Made by a program: the position numbers and the translations under genes. Below are positions 30,531 through 41,763 of a stretch of 64,000 nucleotides of DNA, piece by piece (positions within the stretch are counted from its first letter, which is position 1; every line of letters starts with the position of its first letter). The notes under the pieces are model-generated. The model was not told where the DNA came from and did no database searches. It was given only the letters and a program-made list of their open reading frames with translations. Source of the stretch: Adineta vaga (Eukaryota > Rotifera); NCBI GenBank assembly GCA_021613535.1, contig CP075497.1, positions 6,014,001-6,078,000 of the forward strand, written 5' to 3'.

Positions 30531-30962
30531 GTATATATATTGGGGCGTGTACCACGACAACGAGAGTGGGACACTTGTCCAGTGCGTATTCAGACAGCGA
30601 TTGAATGGCATTATACTTGATGACGTAGCATGCAGCATTTGCGTGAGATACAGGCAGAGCAAGAGAGAGAGAGAAAGCAGAAAGTATTACAGGATAAAGG
30701 AAAAGGAAAGAGTGAGAGAGAGAGAAGGAGAAGGGAAGGAAAAAAGTGAACATTGAACAGACACTCTACCTCGTACTCACACGTCTTCTTGTAACTCAAT
30801 GTCTTCTAAGATGGAGTATTCTAATGGTAAGTTGTTTGTTAAGTCCGTTCGTCCTTAGGTTTTAATGAAATGCTTTTTTGATGGAATTATTGCGGATGCT
30901 TCGTCTTGATAAGTGCAATCATCTCGTTCTTAGATAATTTGATTCCTAATCTTCATCATTTC

Positions 30963-30986
30963 GATGATGATGATGATGATGATGAT
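30963..30986. repeat. (GAT)n microsatellite
   Basis: GAT trinucleotide run of about 24 nt, seen directly, in the gene-poor tract. Confidence 0.85.
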
Positions 30987-33211
30987 CGTTGTTACGTCCC
31001 GTATACATGTAAATGGTACCAGAGCAATGAGATAGAGGAGGAAAAAAAGAAGAAGGAGAAACAGAAGAGAAGAGAAGGAAGAGGAGGAGGAGCAAGTGTG
31101 CCAATGTGAACATTCATAGACTTATTATCATTTTGAATAATGCGTGATGAATGATGACCTCACGTCAAAGTCTACATATACTCATGTTCGATGACTTCAA
31201 TCTTTCACTTTTCTCTCTCTCACACACTTCTTTTACTTTTTTCGTCGTTCATTTGTCTGTCGAACTGACAATGGCGTGTTGGAGTAGAGAAAAAAAAGAA
31301 AGAAATCTATTGCTTCTAACGTCGTGTATGTGCGTGTTGATTACCTTTGCCGCACATATATATACATATATGTATATGTAGAACTGAACATTTGAAATAG
31401 ATATTCTATTGACCATCGATTGCATTGACGTTTGTGCATTTCCGCTTCTTGACGTTCTCTTTGTTTAATTCAGGGCAAATAGTAGAACTAAAAGGCGATA
31501 GAAAGCAAGCGAGTAAAAAAAGAGTATGGGAGGAAAAATAGCCCCAACGACACAAAGCTGATTACCAGAAGAATAAGAATAAGACGAGAGAATAGCCAAC
31601 GCTACCAAACTATTCGAGTAGTAGTGATGGTGCCCTCCGAGCATGTAAAAAAAAGGAGATCGAATGAATAGTTACTGCATCCATCTATACATATTCTCGC
31701 TCACGTTTTTTCTTTCATAATAAAAAAAAGTCGATCAATAGTTCCGGTCTGTGATCGAATGCACATTTTCTTACTCTCCTTTTTCTTCTTCTTCTTCTTA
31801 TATTAGGCATTGACGCGCATGAACATATTAACAGGATAGATTGCCACTCAACCGTACTATGGTTTGTCTCAAACTTAGCCTAAGAACATAAGTGGATCAG
31901 AAAAGAAAAACGTTTTCTTTTTTTTTTCATTCAAAACTTTCTTTTACTTAACTTCTCTTACTTATGAATAGCTTAGAGACAAATTTTATTTAATATATAT
32001 TTCCGATTAGTTCGATGGACGATCTTCTCAAGGTAAGACGAAAGATTTCTTTTCTTTCTCTTTCAATTATTAAAAGACAATTGTTTACATGACATTTATT
32101 ACTTTATTTAATAATGAAAAATAACTTCAACTCGTTTCTTTTGTATTCTTCTTCTGTACGATATAATTTGACAAGACACTTGATAAATCTTTATTACTTA
32201 GCTCGATTTCTTTCGTGAGAAAAATGCTTAATCATAAAATAATCATGTAATGTCAATTATGGTACGGAAATACGACATTTTTAAAACATAATGTATAGAT
32301 AAATAAAATAAAGAAAGTACCGGAATTTGTCCGAGTGTTAAATTGAACGATAAATGATTGTAGAAAGATAGAATTTCTAATCTATAAAGAATGAAATGGA
32401 ATTCTTTTGAAGTTTCTTTTCTAATCCTTACTTAAGGGCAACAATGTGAAATTAAATATTTTCTTTTTTTTTTATTCCTATGTCGTTATCGATTGATCCA
32501 AGTACTAAGATAATTGATTGTTAAATTATTTTTCCGTCGAAGAAAATGCTTTTTGTTTCTTCTTCTTCTTCCTCGTTCAAATAAGATCGACAATCACATT
32601 ATCGTTAAAGTTCAACACTACTGACCAGAAACAAAATGATAGATAGTGATGTATACACAGTTAGAGATCGGTCGATAGCACTCAGCATGAACGATTCATC
32701 TTTGCATATATCATATATTCTTATCTATAAATCTCAACTAAACATTTCCATCATCATGACATATAAACAAAACTCGTTCTATTCGAATACAAAAAGTATT
32801 CGAAGATGAAAACGTTCTTTTTTCTTCATTTCTACTGTGAATCCTTATAAGAGATTATTAGGAGACGTTTGTTACTACCGTCAAATTGCAATCAAACAAC
32901 TGCATGAGAAAATATCGAAGCTGTGATAAACTAATATTATTCTAAGCAGTTCAGAGTAGTCCTATACTATTGATTTAATTAAATATTCTCGAAAATTTTC
33001 TGATTGTTTGATCTGAATTGTAATCTTATACCTGACAATTAATGACACATCAATGTCCTCTCCGAGACTATTCAAGTTGAGTTTTCAAGGTAAATTTATC
33101 CATAGATAATAAGTAGGAGGAAAAAGATAAAAAGACTTCATACATAAATAATCAATTTCTTTTGTCTTCTCTTTACATTACAAATGATTTTAGATAGATT
33201 TTTTTAACTCG

Positions 33212-34669
33212 ATGTCTTACATTATCTATTTTTTCATCTTTATCGTCTCATTAACAAATGCTCAATCGTCATCCCAATCACTCTGTGCTCAACATTATCC
33301 ATATAATACTCAATATGTTCAATGTGAATGTGAGGACATTGGAATAAATCGTCTCTCATTGAAATGTCTCGGGCATTCCTATGTACCACATTTTCTCCCG
33401 AATATTCATTATGAACGTATTGATTTAGAATCATGTGCACAGGATTTACAAATTGGCGATAAAACTTTTGCAGATTTAAATATCAATACATTAGCTTTAC
33501 GTCATTGTAATTTATTTGGTTTAAATGAAGAATCATTTGCGAAAATTAATTACTTAGAAAAGTTTCTTATTGAAAATTCAACAATCAAATCTTTATCAAC
33601 ATCCAGTGGAAATTTTCAAGATATTTTTCAATCGGATTCCTTTCGTACATTAAAATCTTTAACAATAAAAAATCTTCATTATCATCAAACACATAAACAT
33701 GATAAAAAATTGAATTTAGAAGCATTATTAAATCAATTACCACAATTAACTCGTTTAGAATTAACGAATCTTCAACTGGATAATTATCGTTACGAAAATT
33801 TAACAACCATCGGTCAAAATTTAACTTATTTAAAGTTAATAAATACACATCAAACAAGTTTATTTCCTATTGAATATTTGCCATCACTTGAACGTTTAAT
33901 TTTAATTCATTTACCACAAATATTTCATACTCAACCATTAATATCATCGATTAAACAATTAAAAAAATTGAAGTATATTTATTTTACTCATAATCAATTG
34001 AAAAATATCGATGATCTACAATCAAAAACAATTGATCAAATTGATTTATCATCAAATTTAATTGAAACTATTGATGAATATACATTTGAACATGTTCCAA
34101 AACTTCGAACATTAACATTAACGAAAAATCCACTTCATTCTATTCATAAAAATGCTTTCTGTGGAATTGAAAATCTAACACTTATTTATATCAATAATGA
34201 TCACATGCATATATCACCATTAGATAATTGTCTTCTAATAACTCATCCACAATTAGATGTGAAACAAGATAGTCATACGAAATTACAATGTAACTGTCAA
34301 TTGATGCATATCTTTCGATTAAAACGAAAACATTCACGAGATATTAATAATTTATTTAATCCAAGTCATGCATGTATTGTAACGAACAATACATTAGATC
34401 AAGCAAGAAATGCCAAACAATTACAAAATCATTTGAATCTACCAATTTATATTTATGAATTAGAAAATTATTTGAATTGTTCATATACAGATGACTCTTG
34501 TGATCGTCCTTGTCAAGAGAGAAGAGTAAAATCAACAACTATAGCACCGATCAAAGTACATAAAACAAGTATTGATGTTCATAAAAAAAGTACATCTGTA
34601 TCCACGTCTTTATATTCATTTTTTTCATATACATTGTGTCTGTTGTTATTCGCTATTCGGTATTTGTAA
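33212..34669 (+). CDS. Secreted or GPI-anchored leucine-rich-repeat protein (second of two), single coding exon
   Basis: 485 aa in one exon. It starts with a classic signal peptide (YIIYFFIFIVSLTNAQS), followed by an N-terminal Cys cluster (CAQHYPYNTQYVQCEC...C). About ten degenerate LRRs follow (NTLALRHCNLFGL, LTRLELTNLQLDN, IDQIDLSSNLIETID, LRTLTLTKNPLHSIH). The C-terminal Cys cap begins LQCNCQLMHIF and continues through CIV, NCSYTDDSCDRPCQ. A Ser/Thr/Lys stalk precedes a hydrophobic tail (SFFSYTLCLLLFAIRYL) at the very end, as in GPI-anchored proteins. It has the same architecture as the LRR gene ending at 25416 but different Cys spacing. A 3' splice site (AG at 33192-33193) lies 18 nt before the ATG. 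The ligand is unknown. The single-exon body contrasts with its intron-rich neighbours. Confidence 0.85.
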   Translation: MSYIIYFFIFIVSLTNAQSSSQSLCAQHYPYNTQYVQCECEDIGINRLSLKCLGHSYVPHFLPNIHYERIDLESCAQDLQIGDKTFADLNINTLALRHCNLFGLNEESFAKINYLEKFLIENSTIKSLSTSSGNFQDIFQSDSFRTLKSLTIKNLHYHQTHKHDKKLNLEALLNQLPQLTRLELTNLQLDNYRYENLTTIGQNLTYLKLINTHQTSLFPIEYLPSLERLILIHLPQIFHTQPLISSIKQLKKLKYIYFTHNQLKNIDDLQSKTIDQIDLSSNLIETIDEYTFEHVPKLRTLTLTKNPLHSIHKNAFCGIENLTLIYINNDHMHISPLDNCLLITHPQLDVKQDSHTKLQCNCQLMHIFRLKRKHSRDINNLFNPSHACIVTNNTLDQARNAKQLQNHLNLPIYIYELENYLNCSYTDDSCDRPCQERRVKSTTIAPIKVHKTSIDVHKKSTSVSTSLYSFFSYTLCLLLFAIRYL

Positions 34670-35697
34670 AATTATTTTATTGTCATGCAAAAAAAAAGAT
34701 TTTATTCAGAATAGAAAAATAAGATATAAATTTTTTTTTATTTCGAACGATAGGGTAATACACATTCCAATCAACCATAAGTGATTCTTCATTTTGAACA
34801 ATGTGTTCACTAGACAAGAAGATATCATTTTGAACTCTATTGACATTAACAAAAACAATTCACTAGAATAGAATGATCACTTCAATATGTCATTAGATGA
34901 GAATCAATACTTAATATCGAACTTTATTCGAAGAAAAACTATGCTCGAATATTTTTATGCACATAGGTTGCTTTTCCTCCGGAAAAAACGTTCGATCTAG
35001 TATTAAAATAACTATTACATCATTATTGTCTGTTTGCACACTCAACAGAATCGATTGTCACTTGAAAGTTCTCTTCAATTCACAATGGACTAAATGGCAT
35101 CTTTGACCCGGATGACGTTCTTTGTTTTATTGTATACTAAATTAGCGCATGCTAGTTTACTATCGGGAATACAATGCTACTCAATCAGCGAATCAAATCG
35201 AACCGTAACACTTATATTATTCTTTTGAAAGTAAAATATTGATTTGATTGTTTGAAAAATGAGTATGTATTATTCATCATATATAATCAATAAGAAGAAA
35301 AAAAACAGTTTGTTCTATTTGAATATTGAAAATGTTGTGTTTTTTTTCTTGATTTTTAATAAAGGAAAAGAAAAACGAATGATTATTGATTCTTTATTTT
35401 CTCTTAATCGTCTTTTTAAAATTTCGATATATAAAATAGAAAAGACAAAAAGAACGAATGCTTTATTTCCTCCGTCTGAAAGAGATTTCCACCTATGAAT
35501 CATTCAAATTCGTAAGAGAAAATAACAACAACAACAACAACAGCAACAGCAACAACAAGAAAATGCAAGCAGGAAAATATGAGATTGACATTCAAGCTAT
35601 AACGTAGTTTGTTCATTCAAATTGAGAAAGTGGGTAGAGAAAAAAACAAGAAACAACTATACAGAAAAAGAAGTCATTCCAAAAATTTCATTCGAAT
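34670..35697. other. Intergenic region between convergent LRR and CLIC genes
   Basis: About 1 kb carrying the 3' UTRs of two convergent genes. An (AAC/AGC)n tract lies at about 35523-35558. The small frames around 35259-35503 overlap each other on opposite strands, and I do not accept them as genes. Confidence 0.5.
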
Positions 35698-36585
35698 TCA
35701 CTCCGGTATTGTGAATGTCATAGTTGGTTGTTGTAATGTTGGTGTTTTACCAAATGGTTTAAGATTAGGAGCAACTTTACCTTCATAATGCATTAATATA
35801 TCTTGATCAAATGGACACGATTCTTGAAACGCTTTCGTTTGATAACAACGTTCCATATATGCCCATAAAGTATTTAATTCACTAGGAATATCGAGATTTT
35901 TATAATATTTTCCAGCAATACGTATGTGTTGTAATTTGGGCATAATGTCACAATCTACAAATGTCATTTCATTTCCTGATAAAAATTTTCTTCCTGTTTC
36001 TTCAAGATAATCATTGATACGTTTAAATTCCGTTAATAAACTACGTAATTTAAATTGTTCTTGAGGATCACCTGGAAGTGATTTTAAATATGGATGAAAT
36101 TTAATATAAACATTTGAACAAACATCTTCTGCTTCTTTCGAAGAATTCATATTCATAACAGGAAAACGTTGACTTATCTCAACTTCAATATCACGATTAT
36201 CAGTGAGAACAACTTGAGATGATTTATCATCTGTTTCATGAAATACAACAACAGGTGGATTTGAATTATAAGCTTTTTTGAATTCTTGTTCAGGATTTTT
36301 CATATTAACAGGATAAACCTATGAGGAGAAAAAAACCAGAATATAATCATGTTGTTTTTTGTTCAGACATTAATATTTACAGTTAAAGCCAGTTCTTTCG
36401 CTTCAGATTTCAAATATAAAACCATAAACCATCGTTGACAGATTGGACTTGGTGAACGATGAGAGAAATCAATTTCCGATCGCTAAAAGAAATATGAATC
36501 ATCGATCAATATGAAAAAACAAAACCGTTTAACTTACAGTGACAAATAATGCCACTGATGGAACATGCGGATTGATTGGATCCAT
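35698..36585 (-). CDS. CLIC: Chloride intracellular channel (CLIC/EXC-4 family)
   Basis: CLICs are GST-fold proteins that exist soluble or inserted in membranes. Coding exons 36538-36585, 36381-36482 and 35698-36318 give 256 aa starting MDPINPHVPSV. The N-terminal thioredoxin-like half contains SPICQRWFMVLYLKSEAKEL, matching the CLIC putative membrane segment. The all-helical half contains LLTEFKRINDYLEETG, RKFLSGNEMTFVDCDIMPKL, IRIAGKYY, DIPSELNTLWAYMERCY and FQESCPFDQDI, typical of CLICs. Where vertebrate CLIC1 has CPFS, this protein reads SPIC: the first Cys is Ser and the fourth position is Cys. The upstream exon contains a donor at 36788-36789 and appears non-coding, so the start is internal to exon 2 of the transcript. 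Length agrees with CLIC1-like proteins (about 240-250). Confidence 0.9.
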
Positions 36586-39014
36586 TAAAGATTTTAAAAA
36601 AATGATCTAGAAAAAAAACATCGACCTTTTATCGTATTTTTTCTCTCTTTGATCAGACAAGAGAAGAGACATTCACTAAAGATAAATCCATGAATAAAGA
36701 GCAAAAGGTAGACAGTAAATATCGACTAACGGAGAAGGATTATTCTCTTTCTTTCTTCCTATTGCTCAACAATATCAACACTAACTTACCTGTCGAATGC
36801 CACTAGCCGATCAAATCAAAACATACATCAATGTAAAAAAAAAGCGAGAATATAATCGTTCGCAATTTTTTTAAAGATTGACTAACTATTCTCTTCTTCT
36901 CTCTCTCTCTTTTTATTTCTCTCTGCCTTTATCGTTTCGATTCATTCTTCGATAAACGATGAAAAAGAAAAAAGCACGTCTCAAACTAATTGACAAACAT
37001 AACGTTAAAATAGATGTTCGCCTGTTGTGTAATAACCTGTTAATGATGAAGACAAAAATATCCTTTTTTTTTCTCGAGTATTCATAGAGATTCTTTTCTA
37101 AGCATCGTTGCACGAACGCACATGTAAATTGTTAAATCGTCTATGAATGGTATGTAAACACATCTGGAGATGATATTTAGTTTTGATCAAATATAAAGAA
37201 TATCAAAAAAAAGTAAATATAAAACTTCTTAATCAAGAATAAACGAATCATGGCAGACAAAGAAGTGAAATATTTGCAGACAAGTGAAGTGCACTTTATT
37301 ACTTGAATGACTCATTTTATGAGCACCTTCTCTTCTTTCGTTCGTTCGTTTCATTTTCGAAGAAAAAAACATGAGTAGATCCAATAAGAATGACTATTTC
37401 GACATAGAAGGCGCCAGTGGTTGATCTATTCTCTTTGTCAAAAATGGTTATCAAAACAATTGACAAGAGTTTTGTTATTCATTTGAACATAAATTTTTCT
37501 TTTGTTCCTCTCAACAAGTGTTGTTAATCATAAATACACCAAAGTATTCTATATGTACATTACTTATGTATAATGAAATCTTTTAAATATCTATTTACAG
37601 TTATAATAGGAAGAGAAAGAGTAGGAACACATTTTTTTTCTAGTGTTGACTATGTAAAATATGTTATCATTTGGTATTGTTTTCTTTCATAATCAGATAA
37701 AATCAACATTTGAAACTGATAATATTTACAATACATGAGAATTTTCTATTCTGGCAACTATGTTCAACAGAGTGGTAATAAACTGAAAGTTTCAAGATAG
37801 ACATAATAAAAATTAACAATAGAAGAGCATTATAACATCGATGTTACAATTACTTATAAATTGTATAACATTTTTTTTTCTCTCTTTCTCCTAAAACCAT
37901 TAAGTATAAAGTGAACTTGTTATATACAACATGATTGTTTGACTTGAAGTAATCAGAGAGTCTATTGCCATTGGCATGAACGATATTAGCAAATGAGAAT
38001 TCTTTTGAAAATTCAATTTAAGTTTCAGATTAACTGAAGAGGAAGATGAAGAAAAATGAATGTCAATTTTAAAGTTCTCTTGTTTTTCGTTATGTTTATC
38101 TCCTTACTGGAGTATAATCGTTAACATGTTCAACACAACAAATCCTGGTTGAAATCCACAGAAAGAAGTAATAGAAAAATAATGATGAAAAAGAAAACCA
38201 AACAAAAAAAAAGAAGAAAACACGTTGTTTTACCATGCTGATGTAGTAGAGTGTGCGAAGAAATAAAAAAGAACGTGAACAAGAAGGCAAAGAAAACACA
38301 CACAACTGAATAACAAACAACAAGAGCTCATCCGTTTAACAAAGGACTGAGAAAGATGATGATGAAGAAGAAAAACCAACAAATGTTAACAGCTGTGGTC
38401 TACTTACACACACGTACACATACACAAATGATGAGAGTTAATAAATGAGAAGACTGTTCAAATAGGAGTATGCTGTTTGAAATACTAAAGAAAAACAAGT
38501 AGAGAGAAATCGATCGTGCAAAGATAACGTAAATCTTGCGCGAAAATAACAACAAATACATAGATGTATTACAACGCGAGACCGGAGTACGAGATAAAGT
38601 CATGGTGAGTACCTTCTTGATTTTCCTTGAAACAAAAGAAAAAGAACCTGAGACACACAAAGAAAGAAAACAACGAATAAGTTTGTTTTTTAAACACACA
38701 AAACTAAACTACAGCAAAGTAATAGTTTTTTTCCCTAAGAGATCGCGTATGTCGAAATAATAATCAAAGAAAAACGAAACGAACTACTATTCATCGCGCA
38801 AATAGACAAGAAAAAGAAAAAGGCCGACAAAGACAGACAAACAAAAAAGGTGCGACTAGAAAAAAAAGAAAAACAAAGCACGAGGATCTAGATAGTTTCT
38901 TTTAGTTGCGCGAAATAATAACAGAAGAAGAAAAAAACAATATGAATGAATACACACACACACACAAATACACACCGGTGAACGAGAAGCAGATAAATTT
39001 GTTTATTTGCTAGT
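36586..39014. other. Intergenic region with the CLIC 5' UTR exon
   Basis: 2.4 kb. The left part contains a minus-strand donor (exon edge 36790) that fits a non-coding first exon for CLIC, spliced to the acceptor at 36607-36608. The rest is AT-rich with A-runs and an (AC)n run near 38952-38966. Short frames here (36913-37113, 38096-38699) are low-complexity. No further gene supported. Confidence 0.5.
38952..38966. repeat. (AC)n microsatellite
   Basis: Short AC dinucleotide run seen directly, in the 3' flank of the RRM gene. Confidence 0.8.
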
Positions 39015-41163
39015 TTAATGCCAAGAAGTATTATGACCACAATAGATTGGATGATGACTATTATCTGGTGCGGTTGTTAATAATGGTGATGCTGGTAGAA
39101 GGTGATGATAACGTGAAGTTGATGATGTGGATGATTGTTCATCAACTGGAAATAATTTACTAAATGGTTCTAATGAACCAAATAATGATGATAATAAGTT
39201 TTCTTGAAATAGAGCAGCAGCAGCTGCTGCTGCAGCGGCAGTAGATGAACATGATGATTGAATATTAACTGCAGTTGGTGAAAAAGTATTTGTAATATCA
39301 TTAATAATTGAATTTTCTGTTGATTTTGTATTCGTTGATATATTCGATGATAATGGTTCAAGTAAAGCAGCAATATCCGATGGTTGATAAACATTTGTTG
39401 TTGAAGCTGGTGATGATGGTGGTGGAAGATCGGATGATGTTGGAAAGCGTGCATTTGAATTGGATGTATTTGAATCAATGAATGGTGATAAATCAAGATG
39501 ATGAGTTGACGATGAATTTGTTAAACTAGAACATGAAATGGAGAAACTAAGAATTTTCTACACTATTTATGTTTCTCTACCTGTCGAATATTGGTTGATT
39601 TTCATTGATTAACGTTTCTACATTATTTCGATTTGTATATGCTCCAAATGGCAATGATGAATGATGGTGATGATGATGATGATGTAAAACTGGTTGTTGT
39701 TGTTGTTGTTGAATCATTGACATCATTGCAAGATTTTGGTTGAATGTATGATGTGGTGATTGTGATTTAAGTGGAGACAATACTTTTGGTGAATTATTTC
39801 CATAAAATTGTCCATTGGAAACCGCTTGATGAGATAACAATGTCGATGGACGAGAGCGAGGTGAAGGTGGTGTAGAAAGTTCAGCTAAAGAAAAGAAATA
39901 TAGAATCAATTCATTGATACAATTCATTTTGCAACTTACAACCAAAAGATCCAATTCCAGATGTTGTCGCCGTTGGTGATGGTGATGTTTGTTGTTGTCT
40001 TCGACCTGATGCACGTGACCATTCAACAATAAGTCGTCGATCTTTCCATGTATAACCATGAAGTGTATGTAAAGCTCGATCAGCTTCAATAAATGTTTTA
40101 TATGTAACAAACGCATAATAATCCCATAGAATAACACAATCAATAACATGACCAAATGATGAAAATAAATTTTCTAAATCATGTGCTTTACAATTCTCCG
40201 GTAAATTCGTACAATATAATTTCGGAATTTCGCCATTCGTACCAATATCTTTAGGAAAAAGAGAAAGGCAAGAAATGATTTTGTAATATGTTAAATTGAA
40301 CACAAAACTTACCTGTTTTTAAATTCTTATTTGATTTTATCGAATTCATTTTATTTAATTGAACTGATAATGGCGATGGTGTCATTCTATCCATTGATAA
40401 ATTTGGGTATTGTGAATAATAGCCATTATTCATTTCTTGTGATAAGTAAAATGGTGATGGAGGACGATATGTATTCGAAAAGAAATTATTTCCATCAGAT
40501 ACAGCTGATGAATGTTGAGCATTGTAACCTGCCAGCATATCATAATTAACTTCTAAAAAATAGAATAGAAATGAATATTAAAAGATAACTGATGTTTGTA
40601 CTATATTTACCATTCGGATACTGTTGTGTGAGTGTATTTGGCTGCTGCTGTTGCTGTTGATTATTAGTTGATCCTCCTCCATTAGGTAAATGTTGATAAG
40701 TAATTGATGATGATGATGATGACGATGGTGGAGTTGACATGACCATCAATTGCTTAGGTGGTTGTGCTAATGAATTGTTTGCTTCTTTTGGTTGTGGTCG
40801 AAAACGTGATGTTGATAATTGAACAATTAGTTTTCGATTAAGAAACATCGCACCATTCGATTGATCAAGTGCACGACGTGCTAAAAGATTTTGAAAATAA
40901 ATTTTAGAAGTTTCTCACTAATCTAGCTTTACCTTCGTCCATAGTAGCATAATGAACAAATGCATATGAATTCCACATGACTAGAAAAAAAGAAAGAAAG
41001 AAAAGAGATTTCATTAAAAAGTGTTCAATTGAAAAACATTGATTCACTTACTCGCACATTCTTGTACACGGCCAAAACGTGAAAAAAATTGTTGTAATTG
41101 CTGTCGAGTTGCAGAACTCGGAAAATTTGTTACATAAAGTTTCGTTTCAATTGCAGCAGCCAT
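39015..41163 (-). CDS. Two-RRM RNA-binding protein, RBM4/lark-like, with poly-Q, poly-H and poly-A tracts
   Basis: The start at 41163 (MAAAIETKLYVTNFPSS) opens RRM1: KLYVTNF (RNP2-like), FFSRFGRVQECA, then after an intron NSYAFVHY (RNP1-like), and FLNRKLIVQLSTSRFRPQP. A linker rich in Ser, Asn and Gln leads to RRM2: PKLYCTNLPENCKAHDLENL, FSSFGHVIDCVILWDYYAFV, RRLIVEWSRASG. The VQLSTSR ending of RRM1 matches RBM4/lark. There is no CCHC knuckle, so orthology is uncertain. The C-terminal third is low-complexity: six Gln and eight His near 39660-39710, a nine-Ala run near 39218-39240, many Ser/Pro, ending PIYCGHNTSWH with stop at 39015-39017. The last two exons join at 39577-39884 to 39015 in frame. 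An acceptor AG (41164-41165) abuts the ATG. A role in splicing or translational control is likely. Confidence 0.85.
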
Positions 41164-41763
41164 CTAAAATACATGTAAATTCAAATTATATTTCATACAA
41201 AAGATCTTGCATCACAAATCTCAAAAATTAGATATAGAGATCATTAGATGATCGGATAAACGATTACGTAGTATGAAAAGTCGTTAATCCATGATGTGAT
41301 CATGGAAAAAGTAATTCTCAGGTTTTTTATGATGATGATGAAGCAAATTTTGTACAAATGAAAAGATTTGTTCTGTGGTAGGTATATTAGTTGTTTTTTT
41401 CTTCGACGATTCATTCGTTCTTTTGAATCAACGAACGGGAATCCAGAGTTTATCTATGCAGCTGTCGAATTGTTTGTTTATTGATTATTTCGATTGTTTC
41501 AATCAATAAATTGTCTAAAATTTAGGAAAATGTCTTCACAAATCAAGTAACGTCAATATTATTCATATAGAAAATCAATGAAATTTAAACGAACGTTTTT
41601 CAAAGTACTTTTCTTTTTTCTTTCATAATTCAAATGCATAGATGATTCATTCGATAGAGGAATCACCATGGTAACAGACGGTGAAAATGGTTACATGTGA
41701 TTTCGATTGATTGATGTCAATAGAATCAATTTATAGATGTTTTTGTAGCTAATCAATCAATCA

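Larger units (their letters stand above)
25417..33211. other. 7.8 kb gene-poor tract with microsatellites and orphan splice-donor-like sites
   Basis: No reading frame here has domain character; all frames over 60 codons are low-complexity or interrupted. The tract holds GA, GAA, TATG/TG and GAT microsatellites (27904-27930, 27975-27999, 30501-30530, 30963-30986). It also holds a 24 bp near-perfect palindrome (29024-29047) and several plus-strand ATG or CAAG sequences ending in good 5' splice sites (donor GT at 28702, 29188, 30827, 32033, 33090). The last of these fits a 104 nt 5' UTR intron to the acceptor at 33192-33193 for the LRR gene that starts at 33212. Function otherwise unknown: candidates are a long upstream regulatory region with alternative first exons, or a non-coding transcript. 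Confidence 0.5.

Noticed and set aside
29242-31381. Overlapping plus and minus frames of 60-100 codons
   Set aside because: They are microsatellite-driven sequences on both strands with no domains and no consistent splicing.
38096-38760. Short frames upstream of CLIC and beyond the RRM gene
   Set aside because: Low-complexity Phe/Ser or Lys runs in A/T tracts.
39170-39496. 108-codon His/Gln/Leu-rich minus frame
   Set aside because: It is a shifted reading of the Ser/Asn-rich C-terminal exon of the RRM protein; the spliced frame ending at 39015 is continuous with the upstream exons.
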